Positions 11,430-22,019 of a DNA stretch of 64,000 nt are shown here, piece by piece (the stretch's first letter is position 1; each line of letters opens with the position of its first letter). Under the pieces are notes generated by a model that was given only the letters and a program-made list of their open reading frames with translations, was not told the DNA's origin and ran no database searches. This DNA is from Varroa destructor (taxonomy: Eukaryota > Arthropoda > Arachnida > Mesostigmata > Varroidae): assembly GCF_002443255.2 (NCBI RefSeq), contig NW_019211455.1:5500597-5564596 (forward strand). Direction: 5' to 3'. The position numbers and the translations under genes were made by a program.

Positions 11430-12811
11430 TTTAAGATAAAGCGCAGTCTGCTCAAACGAGAGTTCACCATACTAGAAATCCTGCAGGCCCTCCAGAACTT
11501 GCAGGACAACAAAGCAGCGGGTCCAGACGGCGTCCACAATGGACGCCTCAAGAATACTCTCGTTCTGGTCCGTTGCTGGACTGCATTGTTTAATGCGTCC
11601 CTGCGTGCTGGTACGCTGCCGGCTCACTGTAAAGACTCTTCTCTATTGGTGATTCCCAAAGGCAAAGATGAATATCATAATGTGAGATCTCAAAGAGCCT
11701 ATACTACAAAGTATTCGTTCTTATTTTCACCAAGAGTCTATTTGTCTTCCTAGGAAGCAGGGAAGCTCTACTCAAGGAACGACATGGATTTCGGAAAAAG
11801 CGCTCGACAGAAACAACGTGCAGTGTTCTGATTCGCGACATTAGAGAAGTACACAACAATTTAGCGGGCGCCCGATACACAGTATTTGCTGACTTTAAAC
11901 CGCATTCGACTCTGCACCCATCTGCATTATGGCATATGTGGGCGCACCATGGAATATGTCCTTCCTGTTAGCTGCGTTCTTACAGGAGAACAATATATGC
12001 GTTCATGACGGGATGGTAAAGCTGCCCCCCCCCCCCCCCCAAACGAATAACATGATCACTGATCAGGATATTCGTTCACTAAGCACTTTCTGTTCTCTGT
12101 CTTACCTAAAGGTCTTCCTGACAGAATAAGGACCCGAAAGAACTTGGTCGAAATTATCCTCTATGTCGATGACTTCGTAATCTGCGTCCCTAGTAGATCG
12201 CAAGGGCAGCGGGCTGTGGCTGGGTTTTACACGGCAATAAAGGAACTGGGATTAATAGTCAACCTGGATAAGCCGAAGATCGTAATAGTTAGGAGGGGAG
12301 GCAAGAACGCGGCTGGCAATACACTGTCTCTTCTTCAGATATATGTCTTGTATCTCGGGCTGCTCATCTCTCTCACCTCACACATCACAAAAACATTAAC
12401 CGCATCTTGTGCGATCACAATCCCAAGTAGAGTTTCCCTCATGGCAGCGCTCTGCTTATTCGACCCCTAAGTGGCGCCGTTACTCCAGGCCTCCGTCATT
12501 TGGCAAGGAAATAACTCTCTTACTTTTTTCCCTCTATCATTGAAGATCTAAAATCTAGTTTCGGACTCCCAACAATCGAAACCTTCTCCAAGCGTCTCAA
12601 CAAATGGAAGCAAAGGCTTGTCAAAACAGCCGATAAAATTTCTGGCACGGATGCGATGAAAGACAATGATTGGAAGGAGCTACAGCGGGCAAACCAGCAC
12701 GTAGTCACCCGTTCCGCGGCCAGCGGCTTTCATCACAAATTATGTACAGACAGGCGCTTCTATGAATTTAGCGAAGGGTGTATGTGTAACATAATGCGGG
12801 AAAAACTGTGA
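11430..12811 (+). pseudogene. Decayed non-LTR retrotransposon (LINE) reverse transcriptase
   Basis: Consecutive RT blocks are readable but spread over several frames. NKAAGPDG (11508-11531) is the fingers motif. HGFRKKRSTET and YTVFADFK follow after a frameshift near 11750. PWNMSFLLAAFLQENN comes in a third frame from 11929. LFSVLPKGLPDRIRTR leads into the catalytic YVDD (12162-12173), where YADD is usual. Then LFDP, a stop at 12468-12470, VAPLLQASVIW, and after another shift near 12536 the C-terminal part IEDLKSSFGLP and HVVTRSAASGFHHKLC, ending at TGA 12809-12811. The element would nick DNA and reverse-transcribe its own RNA if intact. This copy is dead: there are at least four frame changes and a 16-base C tract where the motif C region should be. 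The C-terminal pattern resembles Jockey/CR1-like elements of chelicerates, from memory. Confidence 0.88.
12025..12040. repeat. Poly-C tract (16 C) inside the LINE
   Basis: Homopolymer C that interrupts the RT reading frame between the helix before motif B and the YVDD box. Confidence 0.95.
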
Positions 12812-12880
12812 TAATAACTATGCAAACAACTTCTCCTTATGTTGTATGTTTTTGTATACATTGTAGTTGTGTATTCTTTT

Positions 12881-12886
12881 AATAAA
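12881..12886 (+). promoter_or_regulatory. AATAAA polyadenylation-like signal after the LINE
   Basis: AATAAA lies 70 bases past the RT stop codon. It could be the poly(A) signal of the element's 3' UTR. There is no clear poly(A) tail after it, consistent with age. Confidence 0.35.
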
Positions 12887-15054
12887 CGTGTAATTCAATA
12901 CGTACCACCAAAAAATAAAAGTTATTGTATTGTGTTTTTCCGAAGCGTGTTTAGGTTAACATATATGGCATGTTACGCGGACAGAGACAGGTTTCTATAC
13001 AAAGCCATCTTTAGAGACCAGTAGTAAGTGCGAAGTATACGACCCCCTACAATTGTGACATTGTGTATCACTTAGTCTGCGTCGGCTCTGTGCTATAACG
13101 CGAACGCGATAGCACAAGTTGGACGAGAAGCAGACGAATTTTTGTGTCGGGTGTGGGAACTCCTGGGGCTGGCAGGGGTATAAAGCGTACGCGAGAGGGA
13201 TATTCTAGAGCAAAATAGTGGCAGAGGCTGCGGTAGCTCGTCCTGAATTCCCTGATTGCCCCAACCGACCCATTAGGACAAGGATATGACTAAGCAGGTC
13301 CTGCCCTCCTGGCCTTAACGCTGGTCCCGTTTCGCTTAGCTAGACCGCTCGTGTATCGCCCATATCTGGCTTGTCTCTTCCCATATGAAACACATTGCCA
13401 TACAAAGAAGCAAGATACACATTCATATATATAGATGTATAGGGACAATGTATAGAGAAAGATAGAACAAGTAAGCTAGATATGTGTGTTGCGCTATGTG
13501 CGTTTCGCTTACGCATTGAGTAAAGAGATCAACTGACTGCTTACTAGGGAGCTAAATGGTCCGCGATCGCGCACCCCTCAATGCTGCCCCCGCTGACTTC
13601 GAAACATGACTGAAGAGACGGCTATTCATCGGCGTGGTGTTTGTCGAGGACAAAATAGTACAATTCATGCTAATGTCGTTTATGATGATGCTCTCTGAAG
13701 ATGATGACGACGATCTAGGGGAGTCCGACGAGATTAATGGCTTTCAAAAGACGCATGGCTCTAGAAGAAACGGTCTCAATAAATAGTAGAGTTTGTCCTG
13801 CTCATATAGATCTGAGACTGCTGCTAAGACAGCAGCAGTGGATATACAGCAGTGATAGTGACAGCTTCTACAAGTAGAGCTTAGAATAGGCCTCGTTCCG
13901 CATAGTTAAGCTACGAGAAACAGTAAGGGCGCGATTTGGATAATACAACATGTGTGTTATCAATGCTCGGGTTCCATGAGAACATCAGCCAATTGAGCTG
14001 TTTAAGAAAAGAGTGATCAGAGAATCGGATTCACTGCTATGAAGCTATTCAGTGCAACGTTATTTCGTCTTTTTGTTCGCATTGACGGAATGGGTAGAGG
14101 TACCGCTGGACGTGCTTTATGACGAAGCATTTGACCGTTTGTTTTATTTACACTGTGTAGTGCTGCCGCTAAAAAAATACCAATATGGGGTAATATGGGG
14201 TAGATCCAATGCATAAGCGATCTCACGCTCACATGAGCAACCCAGAGCCGCTGTCGTTCATTGCCGGTCCTCGTTGAACTACTGATCAGGCCTTTAGTCC
14301 TACTCAGAAGCATGGTAACAAAAAAAAACGGTAGTTTTAAATTTGATCGCTAACGGCCATAACCAACGAAACTCTGGCTGTCCCGACAAACTTCAAAATA
14401 TCACAGAAAAATACTTTGCTTTTTTCCTAGTCGCACCGATATCCCCTCATTTCTGTTTCAACTCTTTATCGTAGCTAAATCCGGGCAGATGCTGGTGCAA
14501 TACCCGCTTAACGTGCAGACGACTCGACTCCTTGAAATGCTGATTTTGGGGATCGTCACTTTTCGTTGTCGTTACAACGCCGGTATTGAAAGGAGATGCT
14601 GTTAAAGGAGTGAAAAAAACGAATCTTTACGGGAAAACTGAAGGTTCTTATTTCCTACTACATAAACTCTGTAATAGTCATTTCATACTGCATGAAATTT
14701 TTGCCGAATACGCGATCGTAGGATGCCGCCGATGCAAATACATCAATGTCTTTGATACTAGGGGTGCTTGCGCAGAGTGGAAATTTTTGTAGAGTTGTCA
14801 GTTGTGTTCGCACGCAGAGTAGTATAACGGTGCAGGCGTGTCATAATACGGTTGTAGATTCCTCTCTATCTCTAACGCGTGGGTGACAGCACTGGAAATG
14901 CATGTGAACCATCATCCGTTTTGAGAAATCCATTTAGAACGACGATACTGACCAACCAACGTTTTGCTCTCTCGAAATCTCTCCGCACAAAAAGAGGACT
15001 TTATATGGAAATAGTCAATTTTTCGTATTTCTTTGATTTCTGTATGTGTATCTA
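12887..15054. other. Mostly non-coding stretch
   Basis: Holds the open frame at 13556-13786 listed separately, a tandem AATATGGGGT duplication at 14182-14201, and an A run near 14320. Other open frames are short and unremarkable. Confidence 0.4.
13556..13786 (+). pseudogene. Possible decayed frame with an acidic stretch
   Basis: It reads from ATG for 77 codons with one TGA (13607-13609). After the stop comes LKRRLFIGVVFVEDKIVQFM, then LSEDDDDDLGESDEING. A basic, hydrophobic then acidic layout is seen near the start of several DNA-transposon proteins. The acidic run, however, comes from a simple GAY repeat and may be trivial. No catalytic motif is seen. Confidence 0.15.
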
Positions 15055-15375
15055 CTAAGGTATCGGTGTTCCGTTACTATACACAGGGACGCGGTAAAAT
15101 TTCCGCGACGAGATTTGCGCCTTTTGATTGCCCGCTGCTTTTTCGCGGACCTCATCTAGTATTTTATTGCATGTCGCATGTTTTTCCACATGCACGATGT
15201 TTTTACCCCTAAAGTTCACGAAGGAGCAAATAACACGAGCAGCTTCGCTTGCGTGTTTCGTATGGTAGCGCATCATAAATAGGGTCTCCATGTAAGACAC
15301 AATCTTCGGCCTACCATCTCCTTTACTGCTCTTATCTGCCGCGATGATTATCACACAAAATGACTTAGCTATCAA
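15055..15375 (-). CDS. Unassigned minus-strand open frame
   Basis: This is a 106-codon frame with no ATG until about codon 29 (METLFMMRYHTKHASEAAR). Composition is balanced and protein-like, with an alpha-helical charged segment (NKILDEVREKAAGNQKAQ) near the C-terminus. It ends at TAG. It is the most downstream of four minus-strand frames between 15055 and 17113 that could be exons of one gene or pieces of one decayed element. No family recognised. Confidence 0.25.
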   Translation of the reverse strand: MIAKSFCVIIIAADKSSKGDGRPKIVSYMETLFMMRYHTKHASEAARVICSFVNFRGKNIVHVEKHATCNKILDEVREKAAGNQKAQISSRKFYRVPVYSNGTPIP

Positions 15376-15819
15376 CAGCTTTTATTACCATATTTCAGTA
15401 CTCATAGTTACAACGATTACGTAACTTGTATCGTTTAATATATGTTGATTCCATAAACAGGCATATCACTAATATACGTCCCATAATGTTCACGATAGAC
15501 AAGTATATCCCGATGCAGCTGATGCGGTATTCCCTTTACTTATGTGTACATTGCGCGTGTGCTGTTTGATTTGAATTAATCCGTACCAGTGTTTACTTGT
15601 GTGCTTAATGCAGCTCTTCGTCAAACTTGTTATGTACCGTGCTAGTTTCTTCGTCTTGATGTTCACATACCCAACCATTGTGCCATGCAGGCAGCCGCCG
15701 CCGCTCTCAGACATAAGTGTCCCTCAACATTATTAGTGTCGTCCCTTTTTCTGCCATAGAACGTCTTCCCCCATATTTCCCTATTTTTCTTCCTCTCTTT
15801 CGCTTACCCGGGTTAGTTC

Positions 15820-16134
15820 TCAGTTCAAGGGTTGAATCGTTACTACGTTTGTCGCGCAGAGATTACAGTTGCTCGTAGTTTGCTGCTCGTAGCGTCCTCT
15901 CGCGTCGTCTAGGTACAAGTAGGCGCTGCTGTCCACGGTTATGTGGCCAATCTGTTCGTAGCTGAATGTTGTTGTCATGCCACAATGCTGTTCGTCTCCT
16001 TTCTCGTGCCGCATAAGCCTGGCAAGTGACTCACTCATGTGCACATAATCAGACCTCGCTGTGCCAACTGCTATCCAAATATCCACAAGTATTGCCTCTC
16101 CAAATCTTCGTTTTCTTAGAAGACGATACTGCTG
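15820..16134 (-). CDS. Unassigned minus-strand open frame with coding-like codon use
   Basis: The frame opens after a TGA at 16135-16137 and runs about 104 codons. By hand count, roughly 70% of codons in the stretch from TTCAGC to AAC end in G or C, above the local background. The product begins basic (YRLLRKRRFGEAILVDIW) and later contains HITVDSSAYLYLDDARGRYE. A CAG precedes the first codons (TTGACAG), a possible acceptor. It overlaps the end of the neighbouring frame at 16116 by a few codons in another frame, as a frameshifted single gene would. Confidence 0.28.
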   Translation of the reverse strand, partial: QQYRLLRKRRFGEAILVDIWIAVGTARSDYVHMSESLARLMRHEKGDEQHCGMTTTFSYEQIGHITVDSSAYLYLDDARGRYEQQTTSNCNLCATNVVTIQPLN

Positions 16135-16478
16135 TCAAGTATTAAATCAGTAGAAATATAGCGATTATTCTGGCAGAAAAGAGAAGTCGTATGTTCCCAT
16201 GCGGCAGAAGAAAGAAACTTCTTGTGGGGTCGCGACATAAACCAACAATTATCACGATCGAGTCCAATATATCTAAGAACACGACACTCTGTTGGGTTCT
16301 CTACTGGTGTACTATTTTCCGACCATATTTCTTGGGCTGGCGCTACACTGGTTGTCAGCACTACAGACCTGATTATATCAGACTTCAATCGACGGACTCC
16401 CCCAAACTTCCTCATCTTGCCGAAGAAAATGCCCAGCTCAGTGACTATGTGTAATCGTAAGATCGGGTCATTTCCTAT
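16116..16478 (-). CDS. Unassigned minus-strand open frame
   Basis: This frame is open for about 120 codons, with an ATG at 16415. It includes LHIVTELGIFFGKMRKFGG near the start and NPTECRVLRYIGLDRDNCWF in the middle. Third positions show no bias. Two plus-strand frames are open over the same bases (16191-16454 and 16222-16578), one of them with G/C-rich third positions, so the coding strand is uncertain. No known domain. Confidence 0.2.
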   Translation of the reverse strand: MGNDPILRLHIVTELGIFFGKMRKFGGVRRLKSDIIRSVVLTTSVAPAQEIWSENSTPVENPTECRVLRYIGLDRDNCWFMSRPHKKFLSSAAWEHTTSLFCQNNRYISTDLILDSSIVF

Positions 16479-16831
16479 TTACTCTACAGTAGAGACGATA
16501 GCGACAGTAACGAATTCACGGAGAGAAACTGGAAGAAATCGAGGAAGGGCTATTGTTTCAATAAATGCATGCAGCTGACGTACTCCACGCCCAATAACAT
16601 TGAGAACAACGAAGATAACACCATCAAACAATATTGTTACACTGACGACCTTACATATTACACACATACATACACATAATGCATAACGTCAGCTCTAGGT
16701 AGAAGGACATGCACACAGTGGTACAGCTAAGTCCTGCAAAAGATCTCTATTGCGGCTCTACCGGTTAGCGCCGGATAATGAGTCTAGGACAGAATAGTGT
16801 GTTTAATGTTGTATGTATTTGGGACCGAATA

Positions 16832-17113
16832 CTAGTTAAGAGAAGAGGTAGCGCGTTGTCTTCTACGCGCCATAGCTGCTTCGCTATGATCGGCAACATC
16901 CGGTGCGGCACTTCCTGCGAGGACTCGATCAGATCTGCACGACTCCTTCAGCCATCGGTGTTTCCTGCTTTGCGTCCACCGAATGTATGAGTGGCACATT
17001 ATTCCCAGGCCATGCGAGCTAAGGTTTAGACGAGATGGCTTTATCGTGGGCTCATTCGCCAACATCCTCAAGGCTTCTTCGTCCTGCAACTGACTAGTTC
17101 GATCCAAAGACAT
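16832..17113 (-). CDS. Unassigned minus-strand open frame with ATG start
   Basis: 93 codons from a true ATG (17113). It begins with a hydrophilic N-terminus (MSLDRTSQLQDEEALRML) and ends in a very basic tail (AAMARRRQRATSSL). About half the codons end in G or C. It is the most upstream of the minus-strand frames in this block and would fit a first exon, but no clear donor is visible. Confidence 0.22.
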   Translation of the reverse strand: MSLDRTSQLQDEEALRMLANEPTIKPSRLNLSSHGLGIMCHSYIRWTQSRKHRWLKESCRSDRVLAGSAAPDVADHSEAAMARRRQRATSSLN

Positions 17114-17222
17114 CTATTCTATTGTATGTGCATTCGACGCCCCGCTGTGAGCTCTTCCACTGGCTTTCTTCAGTTTGACTGCAGTCAGCCTCTAGTCCCG
17201 AAGATCGTAGCTTGGAACGCCG

Positions 17223-20200
17223 TTAGTGGGGTGGGGTGGTTAAAAAGCGCAGCCCATTCGCGCTGCGAATCAGTTGAATACAAAAGGCGCGGGGTGTAAT
17301 GGGGGTCGGTAAGATACGGGTGAGAGCGACGGCAACGATGATTCCATGAATGATGCTATGGTGGTCAATGTCGAGGAACACACTATGTCTGTAAAGGTGC
17401 AGCTTCAGAAGAAGACGAGATGGTGACGCATCGCCTGCACACAGCTCTGCGGAGCCAGCAAGTGATATCAACAAAGGACTTTCCGTGAAAGGAGAACCGA
17501 GAAACTGCATCTGATTCCTGATTGACTAAGGGCGTCGCAGGCTCGGTAAAAGGACAAGAATAGGAAGAAGCCATCCTAGTAAGGCGAGCAATTCTCGAAC
17601 AGCGCGCATATAGGCAACCGAAGTTGGGGCGAAGCTAACCTGGGGTTATGAGACGACTGTCGGAACGGGACGAAAAAAGAGCCTACCGACATCTACCCAC
17701 AATGGCTCGTTTTCACATTATACGAATCACATTAGTCGTGCGCACTATTACGCGAGACGGAATTGGCCCAAGAAGTATTTACCATATACGGGGTTAGGTA
17801 TGTGCAGCTTTGAAGGGCTGCCACCTTAAGTAGGACAAACACATCAACCGACGCGGCAGGTAGAATAGACAAGGCCCTATAGAAAAACGGGTTTGAGTAA
17901 ATCTTTTTTTATAGCTAACACGTGTACTAATTAGTATTTTCTATAAAGGAGTCGGAAGCTAGAATGTACTACTATGGTCAAGGTTGTTTTCAGCACACAG
18001 AAACTAGATCTACAAGCTTAAGTACAGCAAGACGCGAGTGCGTGGTCGTTCGAGAGGAAGTATGCGTAGGATGCGCAGCATGCCTGCGTCCTTATTATTT
18101 CGTCTAGTCTAACAAAAGCACAGGCTAAATATAAGGACATTTAGTTCTTGCGTTGTGTAAAAATATAAACGGCGGAGAGCGTTAATGAATGACACGTGAT
18201 ACCGATGACAGCAAAGATAAGCGATAACGCAACGAAAGCCCAATAATAGAAAAAACACGATTAAAATGAGAAAAATAGAAGTTAGCGCAGAGGATTCGCA
18301 TATAAAGCTTTCTTTGTTTTTATGGACTGCTAGTTTTCCTTCACCCTTTAACAACTACTGCCCTAGATTGTAATCCTACTATAAGTGGGCCCTGTTTGTT
18401 TATATAGGGAGCAATATTTGATACTGATATAATGATTAAAAACACTTGTACGCGCCCTCACGGTGATATTACAAAGAAACATTCGTGAATCTGGCCCAGG
18501 TACTTTCTATACCCTGTATGCTATACATGCCTGACTAGCGTTAAGCGACGATTTTTGCGTCGATAGAAAAATTCAACTAGTCTACGATATTCCGTCACGA
18601 GTGTCCATAATTAAAAATGCAACACTAGAGCTCTCCATGATGAATATATTCATCGTCTGCAGAAACCATCAAATTCTATGCATATATGTCTGCTTACACG
18701 GCCAGATTTACCCTCTGAGGCTAGTTTTATTGCCACTCCACCACTTCCTGTATGAAATTGCGCCAACGACAATTTCATTCATTTCCCTGTTCTTACGGCA
18801 CGAAACCTCCGCATGGTTCTAGGCCTCGACAAACTGCTCCTAGTGTCTGTCTAGATGAGCTACTTGAACCATTCAGAATATTACTCCTATGCGTTATAAG
18901 CAAGCTGAGAATCTTTAGCCAAATCTCTATTCTCGCTTGCGATTTAAGCCTTCTTCGAACATAGGTCGCCATCCCCAAAGACATTATCAATAAACGGCAC
19001 AAGCAAATGGTTAGTTGCCGCGCGAGCGGATGCGAATTAGGGTATCTTGAAGACATATTTGGATAGATATCCTTTACACTCCTTACATTGTGAATCTGTG
19101 TGTACCTGTTACAATGGCTATATGAATTACTTTGTTGAGCACGATAGGAAATTAGTACCGCAATCATCTATCTCCTATTGCTAAGTTGATATCTCATGGA
19201 GATGCAATAATAAACCTTGAATGCATCTTCTTTCGCATTTGTGAAACTGTACTGCTAACGAAATATATGTACAGTGTCTATATAAAAAAAAAAAAAAAAA
19301 AAAAAGGTAAAAAGAAACATCCTTTTTACGATATTTCGCAATTTACAATGGGCTGTATTTGTAGGAATATTTTTTTACTAGATAAGATCCATCCGACAGT
19401 CATGCATTCCGGGGTCTTTGATGATCGAGGTGTACTTGCTCAAGCATTAACATCACATAGACAAACAAACACACACATGCAGTTAAATGTGTGCGTCTAT
19501 CATACCATAGTAGCTAATCTATGAAGGTGTGTATTTGTTTGCATCCTCATCAGAGTGGTTTTGTACTGTTGGGGTATTTTGCGGGCTAGTTTACAGAGCT
19601 CAACGATTCCTATTTGTCCCTTTGCGCTGTAGCTCTCGCATACGAGTTTTTCATGCTAGTTCTAGTCTTCTCGAAGCTGATCGATGAGCAGAAGCATTTC
19701 GATTAAACGAACCGCTCTCTTGGACCGAGCTGCGTGTACTTCATGAAGATCGGTGCCAAATGAATTACCCGGAGGCAGGTAGTACTCTAATTTGAGGCAC
19801 AAGACCAGGCTCCGTCTTGGACCCAGGTGCCTTGGGAAAGAACTTCTGATAATATTAGGAAACAGCGTGAGTTTCGAGCAATTAGTAAACAACATAGACA
19901 CCCATAGAAGGAGTCAATAAATGTTTCTACATAAGAGTAGCAATAATAAGTCGACCTCAGTGAAGGAGTTCGCAAACTGACTGAAAAACCACAATTTTAG
20001 TATTTACAAAATCGGGTCAAACCGTTAAATTGGAGGTACAGAATGTCCCATGTTGCTCATTGGGTCGGTCTAAATTATAGAACTTCGTCACATTCGATGC
20101 CCAATCCGAACTATCGAGCAACTTCATCAGCGCATAATAATTCCTTGTTATAATTTAGCCTAAGTTTTCCAGGCGCGTCATCACCATTACAGCATCTGCG

Positions 20201-21746
20201 TAGGCTACCTAATATATATATAAGATATTTAAATAAGTGAGTGGATTAGAAGTGCTTTGCCGCTGTAAAAATGTAAAGGCAGCGCTGAAAGTTCAAACAG
20301 AATCGCCTACAATTTCGTATTGCAGCAAGCAGAATTGTTCAGCCCAGAGACGATACCGGGTTTATTAAGCGTGTCATCGCGTTGTCAAATTGTATCGAGT
20401 TAACGACTTAAGCCAAGCGGGCTTCTCGTGACTCCTTGCATCTGACTCGTATTAATGAAGACTTTGGTGCGTTCGTCAACGAAAGAGCCAACGATTTTCC
20501 CGGACTCCTACCTTGGCCATTAAGAAAACAACGAAAGATCAGACGGGTTCAAATCCGTGAAACTACCTCTACGTGTCAATGGATAACTTAATTCAACTAA
20601 TACGAGCTTCGCAGATGCTATCCAAATCAGCGTCCCTTCGTTTTGTCTAATGTCGAGCTAGCGTTACTGAATTTCGTCTAAAAGGTCAAGTCTATGTACC
20701 TGAAGTCAGGTAACGTAAATTATGTATCGATATATTTTGTGTTTGAAAAATTAAATGATACAAAACACATGACAAACTTTGAAAGTAGCGTTAATGCCCT
20801 GTCTTCAATGTATCCACGTCAATAAATAAAAAAGTGCCCATAGGTTTTGGTGTAAAGGAATATATCTTGATGATCATTTTTATTAGAGAAAAAAAAAAAC
20901 TCCAAACGTATATCTTAACACGAGAAGTTTCCATTTTGGAACTTTCAAGTACGTTGTTTCGGGTCACACTATCACAACATGTTTTTAGATGCGTTTAAAG
21001 GCGGATCCCAAATTGCTTATACGTCGAAGAATGATAACTGGCTTAGCCTTCAGCCATTTTTTTAAAATATTTAATTAATAGCAAAGTCCTAATTCTAGAA
21101 CCGCTGTCAAGAAGCAATACAGAAGTAATTATAATCTATCTAGCGGCTGTGAAACAAATGAAACCAGATGTACTGCTGTCCACGTTGTGGGCCTTATGCT
21201 CTCAGACACATATATTCCCTGTATCATTTTCTATCTAGTCGTCAGGATATAACTCAAACTATACTATGATGCGATACATAGAGCCATTATACCTGAATGC
21301 TTTGAATAAACCTAAGATCGGACCTAGCCTATTTCATTTTCTAAGATTTCGTAAACTAATCACCTTGTAGACAGCGGGATGTGTAGCCAATAAAAAAGAC
21401 AGATTACAAACCAAAATTATATCATACAAACAAGGCTTTGAGAGACAATTATGCGTATGGCTTAGATAGGCCGTTCTGTGCATTACGGTTAAGCTTAATA
21501 TTTTTGTTTATAGCTGAGCAGTTACTAAAAACCGCGGAACCAAGGCCATTCCTTCCCTTTGTGACCCTATGATATGTAAACACATTTGTATAAACGATGT
21601 CTTCAAGTACTGCCTTGGAGCTTCGAGTTCCTTGCGTTCGCAAACAACGGCTTGAAGCATCGGCGTACTATAATCGCTATAAGACCCTTATTATTTGACT
21701 ATTATGAGTTATTGATCACCCACGCACACTAGAGCTAGAGTATTTC
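17223..21746. other. Largely featureless stretch
   Basis: Contains overlapping open frames at 17223-17574 (minus) and 18793-19167 (minus) with no recognisable motif, and the poly-A tract at 19284. The plus frame over that tract is driven by Lys codons in the A run and is not a gene. Confidence 0.4.
19284..19305. repeat. Poly-A tract (22 A)
   Basis: Uninterrupted homopolymer A. It could be a retroposon tail on the plus strand, but nothing recognisable precedes it. Confidence 0.95.
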
Positions 21747-22019
21747 GTGTCAGGACGAACATCCCCCGACAATTGGCAATCCGGGATTTGCTTTAGTCAT
21801 GTGTCGTTGGGGAAGCAGTCCTATAACACATTTCCGATATGTGTGCGCCGCACACGGGAGCTTTTTGATAAAGTCTGCGAACTTCATCCTGAGTTTGGTT
21901 CGGTCGGCGCCCTCACTCGTTCTCTCACTTTACTCGACTATTTCGCTCTCTGTGTGATTCTAACTTATACTCCGAAGTCTGAGGAACGTGCCATTGCCAT
22001 CAAATCATCACAACGATAA
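21747..22019 (+). CDS. Unassigned open frame, possible terminal exon
   Basis: The 90-codon frame has no ATG at its start, but an acceptor-like site (ATTTCGTGTCAG) precedes GACGAAC. It encodes CVRRTRELFDKVCELHPEFG followed by a hydrophobic stretch (LTLLDYFALCVILTY), ending at TAA. The layout could be a C-terminal exon of a membrane or signalling protein. No family recognised, and chance remains likely. Confidence 0.2.
   Translation: MSGRTSPDNWQSGICFSHVSLGKQSYNTFPICVRRTRELFDKVCELHPEFGSVGALTRSLTLLDYFALCVILTYTPKSEERAIAIKSSQR

Noticed and set aside
19186..19524. 112-codon plus-strand open frame
   Set aside because: It is created by the A22 tract read as lysines. No ATG-linked domain, and the rest is featureless.
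20545..20560. Perfect B-box consensus (GGTTCAAATCC), possible tRNA or SINE
   Set aside because: No convincing A box at the right distance, and the T stem does not pair. About one such match is expected by chance in 64 kb on two strands.
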